Positions 1-8,500 of a stretch of 22,722 nt of DNA are shown in pieces. The stretch is from assembly GCA_039197765.1 (NCBI GenBank), contig JBCCTX010000091.1:1-22722 (forward strand). The letters are read 5' to 3'. The translations under genes were made by a program, and so were the position numbers. Each line of letters starts with the position of its first letter. Within the stretch, counting starts at the first letter, position 1. The notes below the pieces were generated by a model. The model did not search any database and was not told the DNA's origin. It saw only the letters and a program-made list of their open reading frames with translations. Source of the DNA: JBCCTX01 sp039197765 (lineage in GTDB: Bacteria > Bacteroidota > Bacteroidia > J057).

Positions 1-888
1 CAAACTATATCGATACAAGAATACTTTGTACACAGCCAAAAAGAATACAAAGGGAGTCGTACCATGAGCTTTACTAATCCCATCAACCTCCTTCTGTGTA
101 ATTCCCTCAAGGGGAAAATAGACATAGCTTCCGCGATTTTCAGGGAGTTCAGGCCGCTCAAAATCTGTCGGAAGACTCAACACAGGCAGCTCTCCACTCA
201 ATTTTTCCTTCCAGTAGGATAGCGTGTCAGGAGAAAACGCTTGTTTTCGCTGCCAATAAGCAAAATCTCCGTACTGAAGACTCAGCTTGGGAAGGAGCTT
301 TTCCTCTGTACGGAAATCTTTATATAAATGGGATAATTCTGCTAGCAAGATCTGGATTGAACGCTCATCCACTACAATATGGTGGAAGCTCAGGACTAAC
401 CAGTATTGGTTTTTGGCTATCTTGGCGGAAGTAATTCGAAACAGGGGCCCCTCTTGTAAGGAGAAAGGCTTTCGTACTTCCTGCTTGAGTTTTTCCCAGA
501 GAACTTCCTCATCTATGACAGGACCTTGGAAATCTAGCACCGTCCAAGGAAGTTCGACAAAGGGATGGACCTGTTGGGTTAGTAAGCCTTCTGTTTGATG
601 AAAGGTTGTACGAAGAATCTCATGCCTATATATAAGTTGGAGAAAGGCTTGCTGAAGCCTCCCCATATCTAGTTCACCCTCGAGCGTAAATATTTCAGAG
701 AAATGGTATAACGGGTTTTCTGGATATAATTGCTGAAGAAACCAAAGGCGCTCTTGCCCATGAGATAAAGGGATCGACTCCCCTTCAGGAGCTGGGGTTA
801 TACCCATTTCCTTGGATTCCTTTTGCCTATTTTTTAGCCATGCAGCAAGTTTAGCCTTTCTCGCAGGGTCTGATTTTTTAACGGACAT
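1..888 (-). CDS. NRPS, N-terminal condensation domain (partial, cut by window start)
   Basis: This is the first 296 codons of a non-ribosomal peptide synthetase; the reading frame is open to base 1 and continues outside. The protein starts MSVKKSDPARKAK, a basic helical leader common before a first condensation domain, followed by PLSHGQERLWFLQQLYP (motif C1) at about residues 41-57 and RHEILRTTF (C2) at about 88-96. The C3 active-site motif is HHIVVDE at residues 169-175; the usual form is HHxxxDG, so the last Gly is Glu here. Later text (SYWKEKLSGELPVL, then PFVFFLAVYKVFLYRYS) matches the second half of C domains. The HH and Asp needed for amide bond formation are present. It is transcribed away from the second NRPS unit and lies 126 bases downstream of the HupE-like gene on the same strand. 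Starting with a C domain, it needs an upstream carrier-bound donor, plausibly the product of the plus-strand NRPS. Downstream modules cannot be seen. Confidence 0.9.
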   Translation of the reverse strand, partial: MSVKKSDPARKAKLAAWLKNRQKESKEMGITPAPEGESIPLSHGQERLWFLQQLYPENPLYHFSEIFTLEGELDMGRLQQAFLQLIYRHEILRTTFHQTEGLLTQQVHPFVELPWTVLDFQGPVIDEEVLWEKLKQEVRKPFSLQEGPLFRITSAKIAKNQYWLVLSFHHIVVDERSIQILLAELSHLYKDFRTEEKLLPKLSLQYGDFAYWQRKQAFSPDTLSYWKEKLSGELPVLSLPTDFERPELPENRGSYVYFPLEGITQKEVDGISKAHGTTPFVFFLAVYKVFLYRYSL

Positions 889-974
889 AGGGATTTGGGA
901 TAGAAGGGAGATGAAAGAATAGAGGCTACTTCGCTGAGAGATGAAGGTAACACTTGTAACTCATACAACATAGA

Positions 975-1009
975 CTCAGACCTCTAGCTTCTCACATCTC
1001 GCTCCTAAC
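975..1009 (-). repeat. Degenerate 7-bp tandem repeat just downstream of the HupE-like gene
   Basis: On the minus strand, directly after the HupE-like stop codon, five consecutive heptamers can be read: GTTAGGA, GCGAGAT, GTGAGAA, GCTAGAG, GTCTGAG. Each starts with G and has AG or a similar pair at positions 4-5; periodicity fades further downstream. No gene is present in this 126-base gap. It may be a degenerate member of the same class of repeat as the cleaner array at 19547-19609. Whether this is a repeat family or low-complexity drift cannot be settled from one copy. Confidence 0.45.
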
Positions 1010-1014
1010 TTCTT

Positions 1015-2307
1015 CTAAATAAAATTATTTACAAAAAAACGCTCTATTTTCCGGTAAATGTAAGCCGTAGTATCTTCCCCATACACCTCAAAATCAAATG
1101 CCCGTCCCGCAAACCAATACAGGGAGACCAAAACGAGTAAAATAGAGCCTATTGTCAAAAGATAAGGGTACAATTTTGAATTTCTCAACCAAAAAAGAAA
1201 AGGAAAGATGAGTATAATGATAACAATTTGACCTACCTCAACCCCTAGGTTGAAGCCTAGTAAGGTAAGGAGCATGTATTCTCCTGTTACGCCTAAATCT
1301 CCCAAAACACTCGCAAAGCCAAACCCATGGAACAATCCAAATCCAAAGACGATGAGCCATTCCCTTTGGGAAAAAAGGGGTCGGAAATTGTGGTATGCCG
1401 CTAAGGCAATCGATAAGGCAATAATTGATTCTACCATTCGACTGGGAAGCTGTACGATTCCCAACGAAGCCACACTAAGGGTAATAGAGTGTGCAATGGT
1501 AAAAAAGGTAACCACCTTAATCACATTCCATAAAGCAGGACGAAAGGCTTGTAAAGGCGCCCAATCAGGCATTTGGGGTGCGATTTTAGTAAGGAAATGA
1601 TTTTCCCCCAATTGCTTACCAAAATTATTTTCTTCGCCTACTCCATTTCGTGTGATCACCGAGGGAAGAAGTAAAGCCAACAGAAACAAAATGTGATCAA
1701 ACCCTATCCAAATGTGTTTCATCCCTTGGTAAATAAAGAGCATAAATCCGCGAAACAGGGTAAAATTGGAAAGATCTAGGGTTTGCATTCCCCTACCCTG
1801 GTCGAATATGAGGGAAGGAATTCGTTCGTTGTTAAATACCCCTGCCTTCCAGCTGCTTTCGATCATCAGCCAATTGGAGTGGGATTGGTTTTGTTCATAA
1901 AAGAAGTTAAAGGTAATATCCATCGCATCGGGAGCTTCCTGAATTTCATCGAATTCAAAGTGTTGTAACAAAAATGTTCCTGCATCAGGTGCAGGAAATA
2001 TTGTAGGATCGATAAATTCGATATGTAACGGGGAGCCATTTGCCGAAAAGCTAGAATGCTCCAAGATATACGTTTGAATTTGGGGCAGGTAGGGGGCTAA
2101 ATCTGCTAACTTAGCCGAGTCAGTAAAATTTGTCCCTAATAACTCATTAATATTCTTATAATTGATCTGAAATGTTCCTTCGGTAGACTGGTCGAACATT
2201 CTCAGGTAAATGTAGCTTTGGTCGGGTTGATGTGCTTTCGAAAGAATGGGAAAAAGAAATATCAGAACTATTCCCAAGCAAGTAGGTTTACGAAAATAGG
2301 ATGGCAT
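1015..2307 (-). CDS. HupE/UreJ-family membrane protein
   Basis: A 430-residue predicted inner-membrane protein. It has an N-terminal signal segment (hydrophobic residues about 11-25, ending near SKAHQ), then about 170 residues of predicted extracytoplasmic domain, then a polytopic C-terminal half from about residue 185. The C-terminal half carries the family's recognisable His/Asp-rich membrane motifs: MKHIWIGFDHILFLLALLL, AHSITLSVASLG, and FGLFHGFGFASVLGDLG, followed by LLGFNLGVEVGQ. Proteins of this HupE/UreJ_2 type are generally thought to be metal (possibly nickel) permeases, but the long two-part form in Bacteroidota is poorly characterised and I assign no substrate. It lies between the two NRPS transcription units, in the same direction as the partial NRPS and divergent from the acyl-CoA-dehydrogenase gene. 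A role in the peptide pathway is possible but not shown. Confidence 0.85.
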   Translation of the reverse strand: MPSYFRKPTCLGIVLIFLFPILSKAHQPDQSYIYLRMFDQSTEGTFQINYKNINELLGTNFTDSAKLADLAPYLPQIQTYILEHSSFSANGSPLHIEFIDPTIFPAPDAGTFLLQHFEFDEIQEAPDAMDITFNFFYEQNQSHSNWLMIESSWKAGVFNNERIPSLIFDQGRGMQTLDLSNFTLFRGFMLFIYQGMKHIWIGFDHILFLLALLLPSVITRNGVGEENNFGKQLGENHFLTKIAPQMPDWAPLQAFRPALWNVIKVVTFFTIAHSITLSVASLGIVQLPSRMVESIIALSIALAAYHNFRPLFSQREWLIVFGFGLFHGFGFASVLGDLGVTGEYMLLTLLGFNLGVEVGQIVIIILIFPFLFWLRNSKLYPYLLTIGSILLVLVSLYWFAGRAFDFEVYGEDTTAYIYRKIERFFVNNFI

Positions 2308-2364
2308 TTATAAAAATTTTCTTGCGAATAAATTTAATTTTTAAATTATCGTGAAAAAACAAGT

Positions 2365-2410
2365 ACAACTAAATAGGTATATCCCTTATAACAAAGGGTA
2401 ATTTAGTTGT
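2365..2410. promoter_or_regulatory. Nested inverted repeat in the divergent NRPS/HupE promoter region
   Basis: A perfect 10-base inverted repeat, ACAACTAAAT at 2365-2374 and ATTTAGTTGT at 2401-2410, encloses a second pair, CCCTT (2383-2387) and AAGGG (2394-2398). It lies in the 234-base AT-rich gap between two divergent genes, 131 bases before the acyl-CoA-dehydrogenase start and 58 bases upstream of the HupE-like start. It could be an operator for both units or a structured leader of the plus-strand transcript. Both readings are inference; the repeat itself is plain in the sequence. Confidence 0.6.
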
Positions 2411-2541
2411 TTTGTAATGTAATCCCTTAAATTATTGGTATTTAGCATATTATTGCACCCAAATATGGGAGAAATTTTCTCTTTTTCTAAAACTATTTTA
2501 AACTAATTTTATTTTAGCGAAAAAATACTTCAAATTGCAGC

Positions 2542-3693
2542 ATGGATTTTTCATTCCCTCCTGAATACGTAACGTTTAAAAAACAAGTATCTGACTTTGC
2601 TCAAAAAGAAATGAACCAAAACATGATCCAAAGAGACCTGGAGGGGATATTTTCCAGAGAACTTTGGCAGAAATGTGCAGATTTTGGTCTATTTAAATTA
2701 GCCGCACCTGCCAAGTATGGCGGAGCTACAGAAAAGGTTGACCTCCTACGATCGGTTCTCGCCATGGAAGGCTTTGGATATGGTTGCCTGGATAATGGGT
2801 TAGCACTTGCAGTGAATGCCCATATGTGGCCCGTGCAACTTACCATCGCAGAAATAGGGAATGAGGAACAGAAAAGGAAGTATCTTCCTTGTCTAATGAA
2901 TGGGAAATGGTTAGGAGCCCACGGACTCACAGAGCCACAAACTGGTTCTGATGTATTTAACATGAAAATGTCAGCCGAAAAGGTAGAGGGTGGTTACGTA
3001 CTCAATGGGACCAAACACCTCATTACCCTAGCTCCTGTAGCAGATGTAGCGATGGTGGTAGCATCTACCAAACCAGAGTTAGGAAAGTGGGGACTCAGTG
3101 CCTTTTTGGTCGAAAAAGGAATGAAGGGCTTCAAGCAAAGCGAAGTAAGAAGTAAAATGGGCCTTCGGACCGTTCCTATTGGGGAATTTATCCTAGAGGA
3201 TTGTTTTGTTCCAGAAGAAAACTTACTCGGAAAAGAAGGCGCTGGCTTCAGTATTATCAACCATTCGTTGGAATACGATAGGTGCTGCGTATTGGCTGGA
3301 CATCTGGGAGCCATGGAAAGGCAATTGGAAGATACGGTGGAGTATGCTAAAACACGTAAGCAATACGGCCAATCCATTGGACACTTCCAGTCTGTCTCCA
3401 ATCGCATAGCTGATATGAAATTGCGTTTAGAAACCTCCCGACTCTTACTGTATAAGGTTGCATGGTTGAAGCGAGAAGGAAAACCAGCATTCCTCGAAGC
3501 AACTATGCTTAAGCTACATTTGAGCGAATCCTTCCTGCAATCAAGTTTAGATGCAGTCCGCACCAGAGGAGGAAGGGGTTACCTAACTGAGCATGAGGTC
3601 GAACGCGATTTTAGAGACAGTGTAGGACCTATTTTGTATGCAGGTACTTCAGATATACAGAGAAATATCATTGCAAGAATCCTGGGGCTTTAG
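2542..3693 (+). CDS. Acyl-CoA-dehydrogenase-like flavoprotein, likely carrier-bound prolyl oxidase
   Basis: A 383-residue, full-length member of the acyl-CoA dehydrogenase family (FAD flavoproteins that desaturate acyl thioesters). Visible family features are LTEPQTGSD at about 129-137, FLVEKGMKGF at about 188-197, the RKQYGQSIGHFQ segment at about 273-284, and the C-terminal YAGTSDIQRNIIARILG. The gene is followed after 27 bases by a free-standing adenylation enzyme and then a free-standing carrier protein. In pyoluteorin, prodigiosin and aminocoumarin pathways this trio oxidises prolyl-carrier to pyrrolyl-carrier; in anatoxin synthesis it makes pyrroline. I infer the same here, acting on a carrier-bound thioester rather than CoA. 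The Glu of the YEGT motif that is the base in medium-chain enzymes is Ala367 here. A base from the other helix (Asp246 or Glu244 in LEYDR, near the isovaleryl-CoA dehydrogenase position) would have to serve. A fatty-acid role is the alternative. Confidence 0.85.
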   Translation: MDFSFPPEYVTFKKQVSDFAQKEMNQNMIQRDLEGIFSRELWQKCADFGLFKLAAPAKYGGATEKVDLLRSVLAMEGFGYGCLDNGLALAVNAHMWPVQLTIAEIGNEEQKRKYLPCLMNGKWLGAHGLTEPQTGSDVFNMKMSAEKVEGGYVLNGTKHLITLAPVADVAMVVASTKPELGKWGLSAFLVEKGMKGFKQSEVRSKMGLRTVPIGEFILEDCFVPEENLLGKEGAGFSIINHSLEYDRCCVLAGHLGAMERQLEDTVEYAKTRKQYGQSIGHFQSVSNRIADMKLRLETSRLLLYKVAWLKREGKPAFLEATMLKLHLSESFLQSSLDAVRTRGGRGYLTEHEVERDFRDSVGPILYAGTSDIQRNIIARILGL

Positions 3694-3720
3694 CACGTAA
3701 TGTAGGGAATAAAGGACTTC

Positions 3721-5289
3721 ATGCCACACGTATACACTTTACCTGATACCATCCTTAGCTCAGCTCATCAATATCCCAACAAAGAGGCCTTTCGTTGTGA
3801 TGGGAAAGCTGTAAGCTTTGCAGAGATGGTTGCTATCATGAATCAGATAGCCTATTTCCTGCATGACTGTGGTCTGAACAAAGGGGAAAAGGTGGGGGTC
3901 TATCTTCCCCGTTCCCTTCACACAGCACTTGCCGTGTATGGGATCATGCATGCGGGAGGCGTATATGTTCCCTTAGATCCCGACGCACCCATTTCTCGAA
4001 TTCAACACTTGATCCGAGATTGCGGCATAAAAATCCTTATCACAAATCCCTTTAAACGCAGGGCTATTCCCAAACTTTTAGAGGGCTTTGATGACCTGAC
4101 CCATATTATTGGGATCAAACGTGAAACCCTATCGGTTCCTACCTGCTCGTGGGAGGAAATTCAAACCCTGCCAGAAACCTTTCCCAAGAGTCGGGTGCAA
4201 GCACAGGACTTAGCCTATATCATGTATACTTCTGGGAGTACGGGAGCTCCCAAAGGCATAATGCATACCCACTATAGTGGATTAAGTTATGCCAAGTTAA
4301 GCCAAGATCTCTATGAATTGGGTTCTGAAGATATCATCGGCAACCATTCCCCTCTCCATTTTGATATTTCAACTATGGGGTATTTCACTGCCCCTTTAGC
4401 AGGGTCTACTGCTGTAATTATATCGGATGCATACACCAAAATGCCTGCAAGCCTCTCCCAACTAATTGAAAAGGAACGCTTGACCCTTTGGTATTCCGTA
4501 CCTCTGGCTTTAATCCAAATTCTCAACCGAGGGGTTATGGAAGAACGAGATTTTAGTTCCTTACGCTGGGTATTATTTGGAGGGGAGCCTTTTCCCACAA
4601 AACACCTGCGGGAACTCATGGAGAAAATTCCACAAGCTACCTTTTGTAATGTTTACGGTCCAGCAGAAGTAAATCAGTGTACCTATCACCATTTGCCTCA
4701 TCCTCCCACTGACCATACCCCTATTCCTATTGGACACATATGGCCTAATACGGAAGGGCTTATCGTTGATAAGGATGGGCAGGAAGTACAACAAGGGGAT
4801 ATAGGGGAGTTGCTTATCAAAAGTGCTACTCGTATGCAGGGGTATTGGAATAATCCAGAACTTACAGATCGATCCTTTTACAAACGCAATACTACGGGCA
4901 TTGAAGAAATATACTTCAAAACCGGTGATTTGGTCAGGGAAAATGAGGAAGGCTTGCTCGAATTCCTGGGAAGAAAAGATCGACAGATTAAGGTAAGAGG
5001 ATACCGGGTAGAATTAGATGAAATTGAATCCTATTTGTATGAACATCCCGCTGTACAAGAGGTGGCGGTGTTCGCAACCCAGGGAAAAGATAACAACAAG
5101 CAAATTGAGGCAATTGTGATCCCCAAGACAGGCCATACATTCACCTTAGAAGAATTGAAAAGCCATTTGACTAAGCGCCTACCCCCTTATGCCGTCCCTA
5201 CAAAAATTTCAACCACAGATACCTTTCCTAGAACCTCAACAGGAAAAATAAATTATATTCAACTCGCACAACAACAACAACTTATATGA
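3721..5289 (+). CDS. Free-standing adenylation enzyme, probable L-prolyl-AMP ligase
   Basis: A 522-residue adenylation enzyme that activates an amino acid with ATP and loads it on a carrier protein. Core motifs are TSGSTGAPKG (A3, 170-179), FDIST (A4, 214-218), NVYGPAE (A5, 310-316), TGDLV (A7), GRKDRQIKVRGYRVE (A8), and TGKI with Lys509 (A10). Reading the ten specificity positions by alignment with gramicidin PheA gives D215 I216 M219 Y258 L285 G287 V311 Q319 C320 K509, or DIMYLGVQCK. The prolyl code of pyrrole-forming ligases, as I recall it, is DLLYLALVCK: five positions are identical and four of the rest are conservative. There is no fused carrier domain; the next gene, overlapping by four bases (ATGA), supplies it. 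Together with the upstream dehydrogenase this indicates proline activation and oxidation. A purine-rich AAAGGA lies just before the start codon. Substrate call is by hand alignment and moderately sure. Confidence 0.88.
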   Translation: MPHVYTLPDTILSSAHQYPNKEAFRCDGKAVSFAEMVAIMNQIAYFLHDCGLNKGEKVGVYLPRSLHTALAVYGIMHAGGVYVPLDPDAPISRIQHLIRDCGIKILITNPFKRRAIPKLLEGFDDLTHIIGIKRETLSVPTCSWEEIQTLPETFPKSRVQAQDLAYIMYTSGSTGAPKGIMHTHYSGLSYAKLSQDLYELGSEDIIGNHSPLHFDISTMGYFTAPLAGSTAVIISDAYTKMPASLSQLIEKERLTLWYSVPLALIQILNRGVMEERDFSSLRWVLFGGEPFPTKHLRELMEKIPQATFCNVYGPAEVNQCTYHHLPHPPTDHTPIPIGHIWPNTEGLIVDKDGQEVQQGDIGELLIKSATRMQGYWNNPELTDRSFYKRNTTGIEEIYFKTGDLVRENEEGLLEFLGRKDRQIKVRGYRVELDEIESYLYEHPAVQEVAVFATQGKDNNKQIEAIVIPKTGHTFTLEELKSHLTKRLPPYAVPTKISTTDTFPRTSTGKINYIQLAQQQQLI

Positions 5290-5537
5290 AAGAAAAATTG
5301 CTAACCTATGTAAATGAGACCTTGCTAGAGGGAGGAGAAGAAAACCATATCACCTCTGAAGAGGATTTGTTGACTACGGGAATTTTGGATTCAGTAGCGA
5401 TGATGAGCTTAGTAGGATATATAGAGGAGGAATATTCCCTTACCATTCCAGCAGGTGAGCTCACCATAGAGAATTTTATAAGCATTGATGCTATAACAAA
5501 TTTTTTAAGCTCCAAAAAAGAGGAGATACAGCTTTAG
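5286..5537 (+). CDS. Free-standing peptidyl (acyl) carrier protein
   Basis: An 83-residue acidic carrier protein. The phosphopantetheine site is Ser36 in GILDSVAMMSLV, and the flanking helix pattern (DLLTTGILDS...IEEEYSLTIPAGELTIENFISIDAI) is that of a stand-alone PCP/ACP. Its start overlaps the stop of the adenylation gene (ATGA), which suggests coupled translation and roughly matched amounts. By position it should receive the amino acid activated by the 3721-5289 enzyme and present it to the flavoprotein for oxidation. It would then act as donor to the condensation domain at the start of the next gene, 16 bases downstream. The carrier could also be loaded from elsewhere. No carrier-specific transferase is seen in the window. 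Confidence 0.92.
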   Translation: MKEKLLTYVNETLLEGGEENHITSEEDLLTTGILDSVAMMSLVGYIEEEYSLTIPAGELTIENFISIDAITNFLSSKKEEIQL

Positions 5538-5553
5538 GACATTCATTGTTAGT

Positions 5554-8500
5554 ATGGTTCCAGAAAATACCTACACCCTTACTCAAAGCCAGTTGCTGCT
5601 TTGGGCCGGATACAAGATCAATCCCCAATCTCCCTCATATAACATGGCTTTTGTATATGAGCTAACAGGTGAGGTCAATTCCGCCCATTTCCGAAAGGCT
5701 TTCCAAGAGTTAGTGGACCGAAATGATGCCTTGCGAACCGTGTTTAAAGAAGAGGGGGGACTTCCTAAGCAAATTATCCTACCTCAGCTTCCTTATAGCT
5801 TAGAGATTCTCCAGATGGGGAGTGAGGAGGAATTACACAAGTGGAAGAAACAACGCTGCCAAGAGATCTTAAGGCTTGAAGCGTGTTGTTTTGACTCGGT
5901 ACTGGTTCAAATTGGCCCAGGTCATTATTTCTGGTATTTCAATTTACACCATCTGATTACAGATGTATGGTCCTCCAAACTGCTATTTCAAGATATGGGG
6001 GATTTGTACACCCATATTTCCCAAAGCACAGCAGAGTCCCCAGCCCCTTTACCTTCTTTCCAGGAGTTCATCCCTTATGAGCATGACTCACGCTTCAATG
6101 CGAAAAATGAAGCTTCAAGACTTTTTTGGGAAGAAAAAGCGGGAGAACTGCCTGTACCTCCACGTTTATATGGAGAAAAAGGGGACCCTACCATAAGCCA
6201 TTCGGAAAGGATTCTGCTAGACCTAGGACTCGAGCGCTCCAATGCCTTACGAAAGCTAAGCCAGGAAAAAGATTTTAAGGCCTGGACCGAGGATATGGCT
6301 TTGTTCAATGTCTTCTCAACCGTCCTTTTCGTTTATCTGTACAGGGTGAGTGGACAAAAAAACCTAACCCTTGGGACACCCTCCCATAATCGTCCTTCAA
6401 AGGCATTTAAACAAACCCCAGGAGTATTTATCGAACTGTATCCCTTACTTGCTCAATTAGAAGGGACTGAGTCCTTCACGGAAGTTTTTTACCAAGTTCG
6501 CACAGAGGCCACAGACTTTCTTCGCAATGCAAAACCTGGAACCAGTAGTTTTCGCCTAAGTCGCCAATTCAATGTAGTATTGAACTACATTCACACAAAA
6601 TTTCCTGAGAAGTTTGCCCACATACCCATGAAAGGAGAGTGGCTCCATCCCAATCACTGCGATCCGGGACACCACCTACGACTCCAAGTCCATGACTTTC
6701 AAAATACTGGGAACATACAACTTAATTTTGACCTCAATACCAGCGTCTTCGACGAAGAGAAAAGGGGATTAGTACCCGCTCATTTTTTGACCATCCTAGA
6801 TGCATTTTTAGAAGACCACACACAGGGTATTGGGGGCTTCGCACTTGAGGATCAGCCGATCCCGCTTCCTATTTTTCCAGATCCAGAAAAAAGAGTTTCC
6901 ACTGATGAATCTGTGCTAGCACGCATTCAGAAAAGCGTTCAAATCCAGGGAGCATCTATTGCCTTACAACAAGGAGATAGCTCTTGGACCTACCAAAAGC
7001 TCTGGGATCGATCCTCAGAAATTGCTGCTCAGTTACTTGAAATGGGTGTACATCCTGGAGATAGGGTGGGTCTATTCATGCGAAGAGATAAGGAATTCAT
7101 TGCTGCAATTATAGGAGTTTGGAAGGCCGGAGCAACCTATATTCCTCTTCCTTCCGACACCCCTAAGGAGCGGTTGAACTTCATTTTAGAAGATGCTGCT
7201 TGTAAAGCCCTACTCTCTGAATCCTCTCTTTCAGATGTGTTCAACGAGCTAACGATTCCCACTAAGCTCTTAGATACAATCCCTGTTAATCTCAACGGGA
7301 ACGGTACACATCGAAACATTCCAGAAGATCAGGAACTAGCGGACCTAGCCTATATCATGTATACCTCAGGGTCTACCGGTACCCCCAAAGGGGTAATGGT
7401 CCCTCAAAAAGCCCTTTCCAATTACATTCAATGGGCCGCTTCAGCCTATCAATTGGACGAACCTTTTATTTTTCCTTTATTTTCAAAGATTGGCTTCGAC
7501 CTTACTGTAACCTCTCAATTTGTTCCGTTAATTTCGGGAGGAAGCCTGGTAATTTATCCTGAAAATGGATCAGGTACAGATCTTTCCATTTTAGACGTTA
7601 TTGAAGACAACCAGGTAAATACCCTGAAGCTTACCCCTTCTCATCTGAATCTCCTAAAAGACTATGAGTTACACACCTCAAAAGTACAGACGCTCATTGT
7701 GGGAGGAGAAGATTTTCCAACCACCCTGGCTAGGGAAGTCTCTGAAAAAATGGGTAACCTTACGCGCATCTTCAATGAATATGTGCCCACAGAAGCCACA
7801 GTAGGTTGTATAGTTCACCAATTTGACCCAAAAATAGATAATCAGGTTTCTGTCCCTATAGGTTTACCCATAACTCACATGGAGGGCTATGTACTAGATA
7901 CACATCATAATCCTGTCCCCAAAGGAGTACCCGGGGAGTTGTACCTAGGGGGAGTAGGTATTGCAAAAGGGTACGTAAACCAACCTGTCTTAACCGATTC
8001 GGCCTTTATTTCGATTCACGGGCTCTCCCCAGAAAGTGTTTACAAAACAGGAGATCTGGTCCGGATTAACACGCAGAACCAGATGGAATATCTGGGGAGA
8101 GTAGATAAGCAGGTAAAAATCGGCGGGGTAAGAATTGAGCCAGGGGAAATTGAATCCTTGTTGGCTAAGCACCCTGCCATTCAAATGGCTGTGGTAGAGG
8201 TACAGAAAAATCCCATTCAACACGCTGCACAGGATATCCACTATTGCGTGAGCTGTGGGCTTCCCTCCAATTATCCTGATGCTGTCTATGATGAGGAAGG
8301 GGTGTGTAACTTGTGCAATTCTTTTGAATCCTACCAACGCCAGGCCCAACAGTATTTTCGAGGAACAGAAGAGCTCAGGGCCCTGTTTAACGAAATCAAA
8401 TCCTCTCAGGAAAGTACCTACGATTGCCTTGTGCTTTTAAGCGGGGGCAAGGATAGTAGCTATGCCCTTGCCCGCTTGGTGGAAATGGACCTGAAGGTGC

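Noticed and set aside
287..598. A 103-residue plus-strand open frame
   Set aside because: It lies antisense inside a clear NRPS condensation domain on the minus strand, and its Ser/Trp-rich text shows no family resemblance.
2308..2541. A Bacteroidota-type promoter (TTTG and TAnnTTTG) before the NRPS unit
   Set aside because: Partial matches exist in the AT-rich gap but none has both elements at the right spacing, so I did not list one.
2994..3563. A 189-residue minus-strand open frame inside the dehydrogenase gene
   Set aside because: It is a shadow of the acyl-CoA-dehydrogenase coding sequence; the plus-strand product carries all family motifs.
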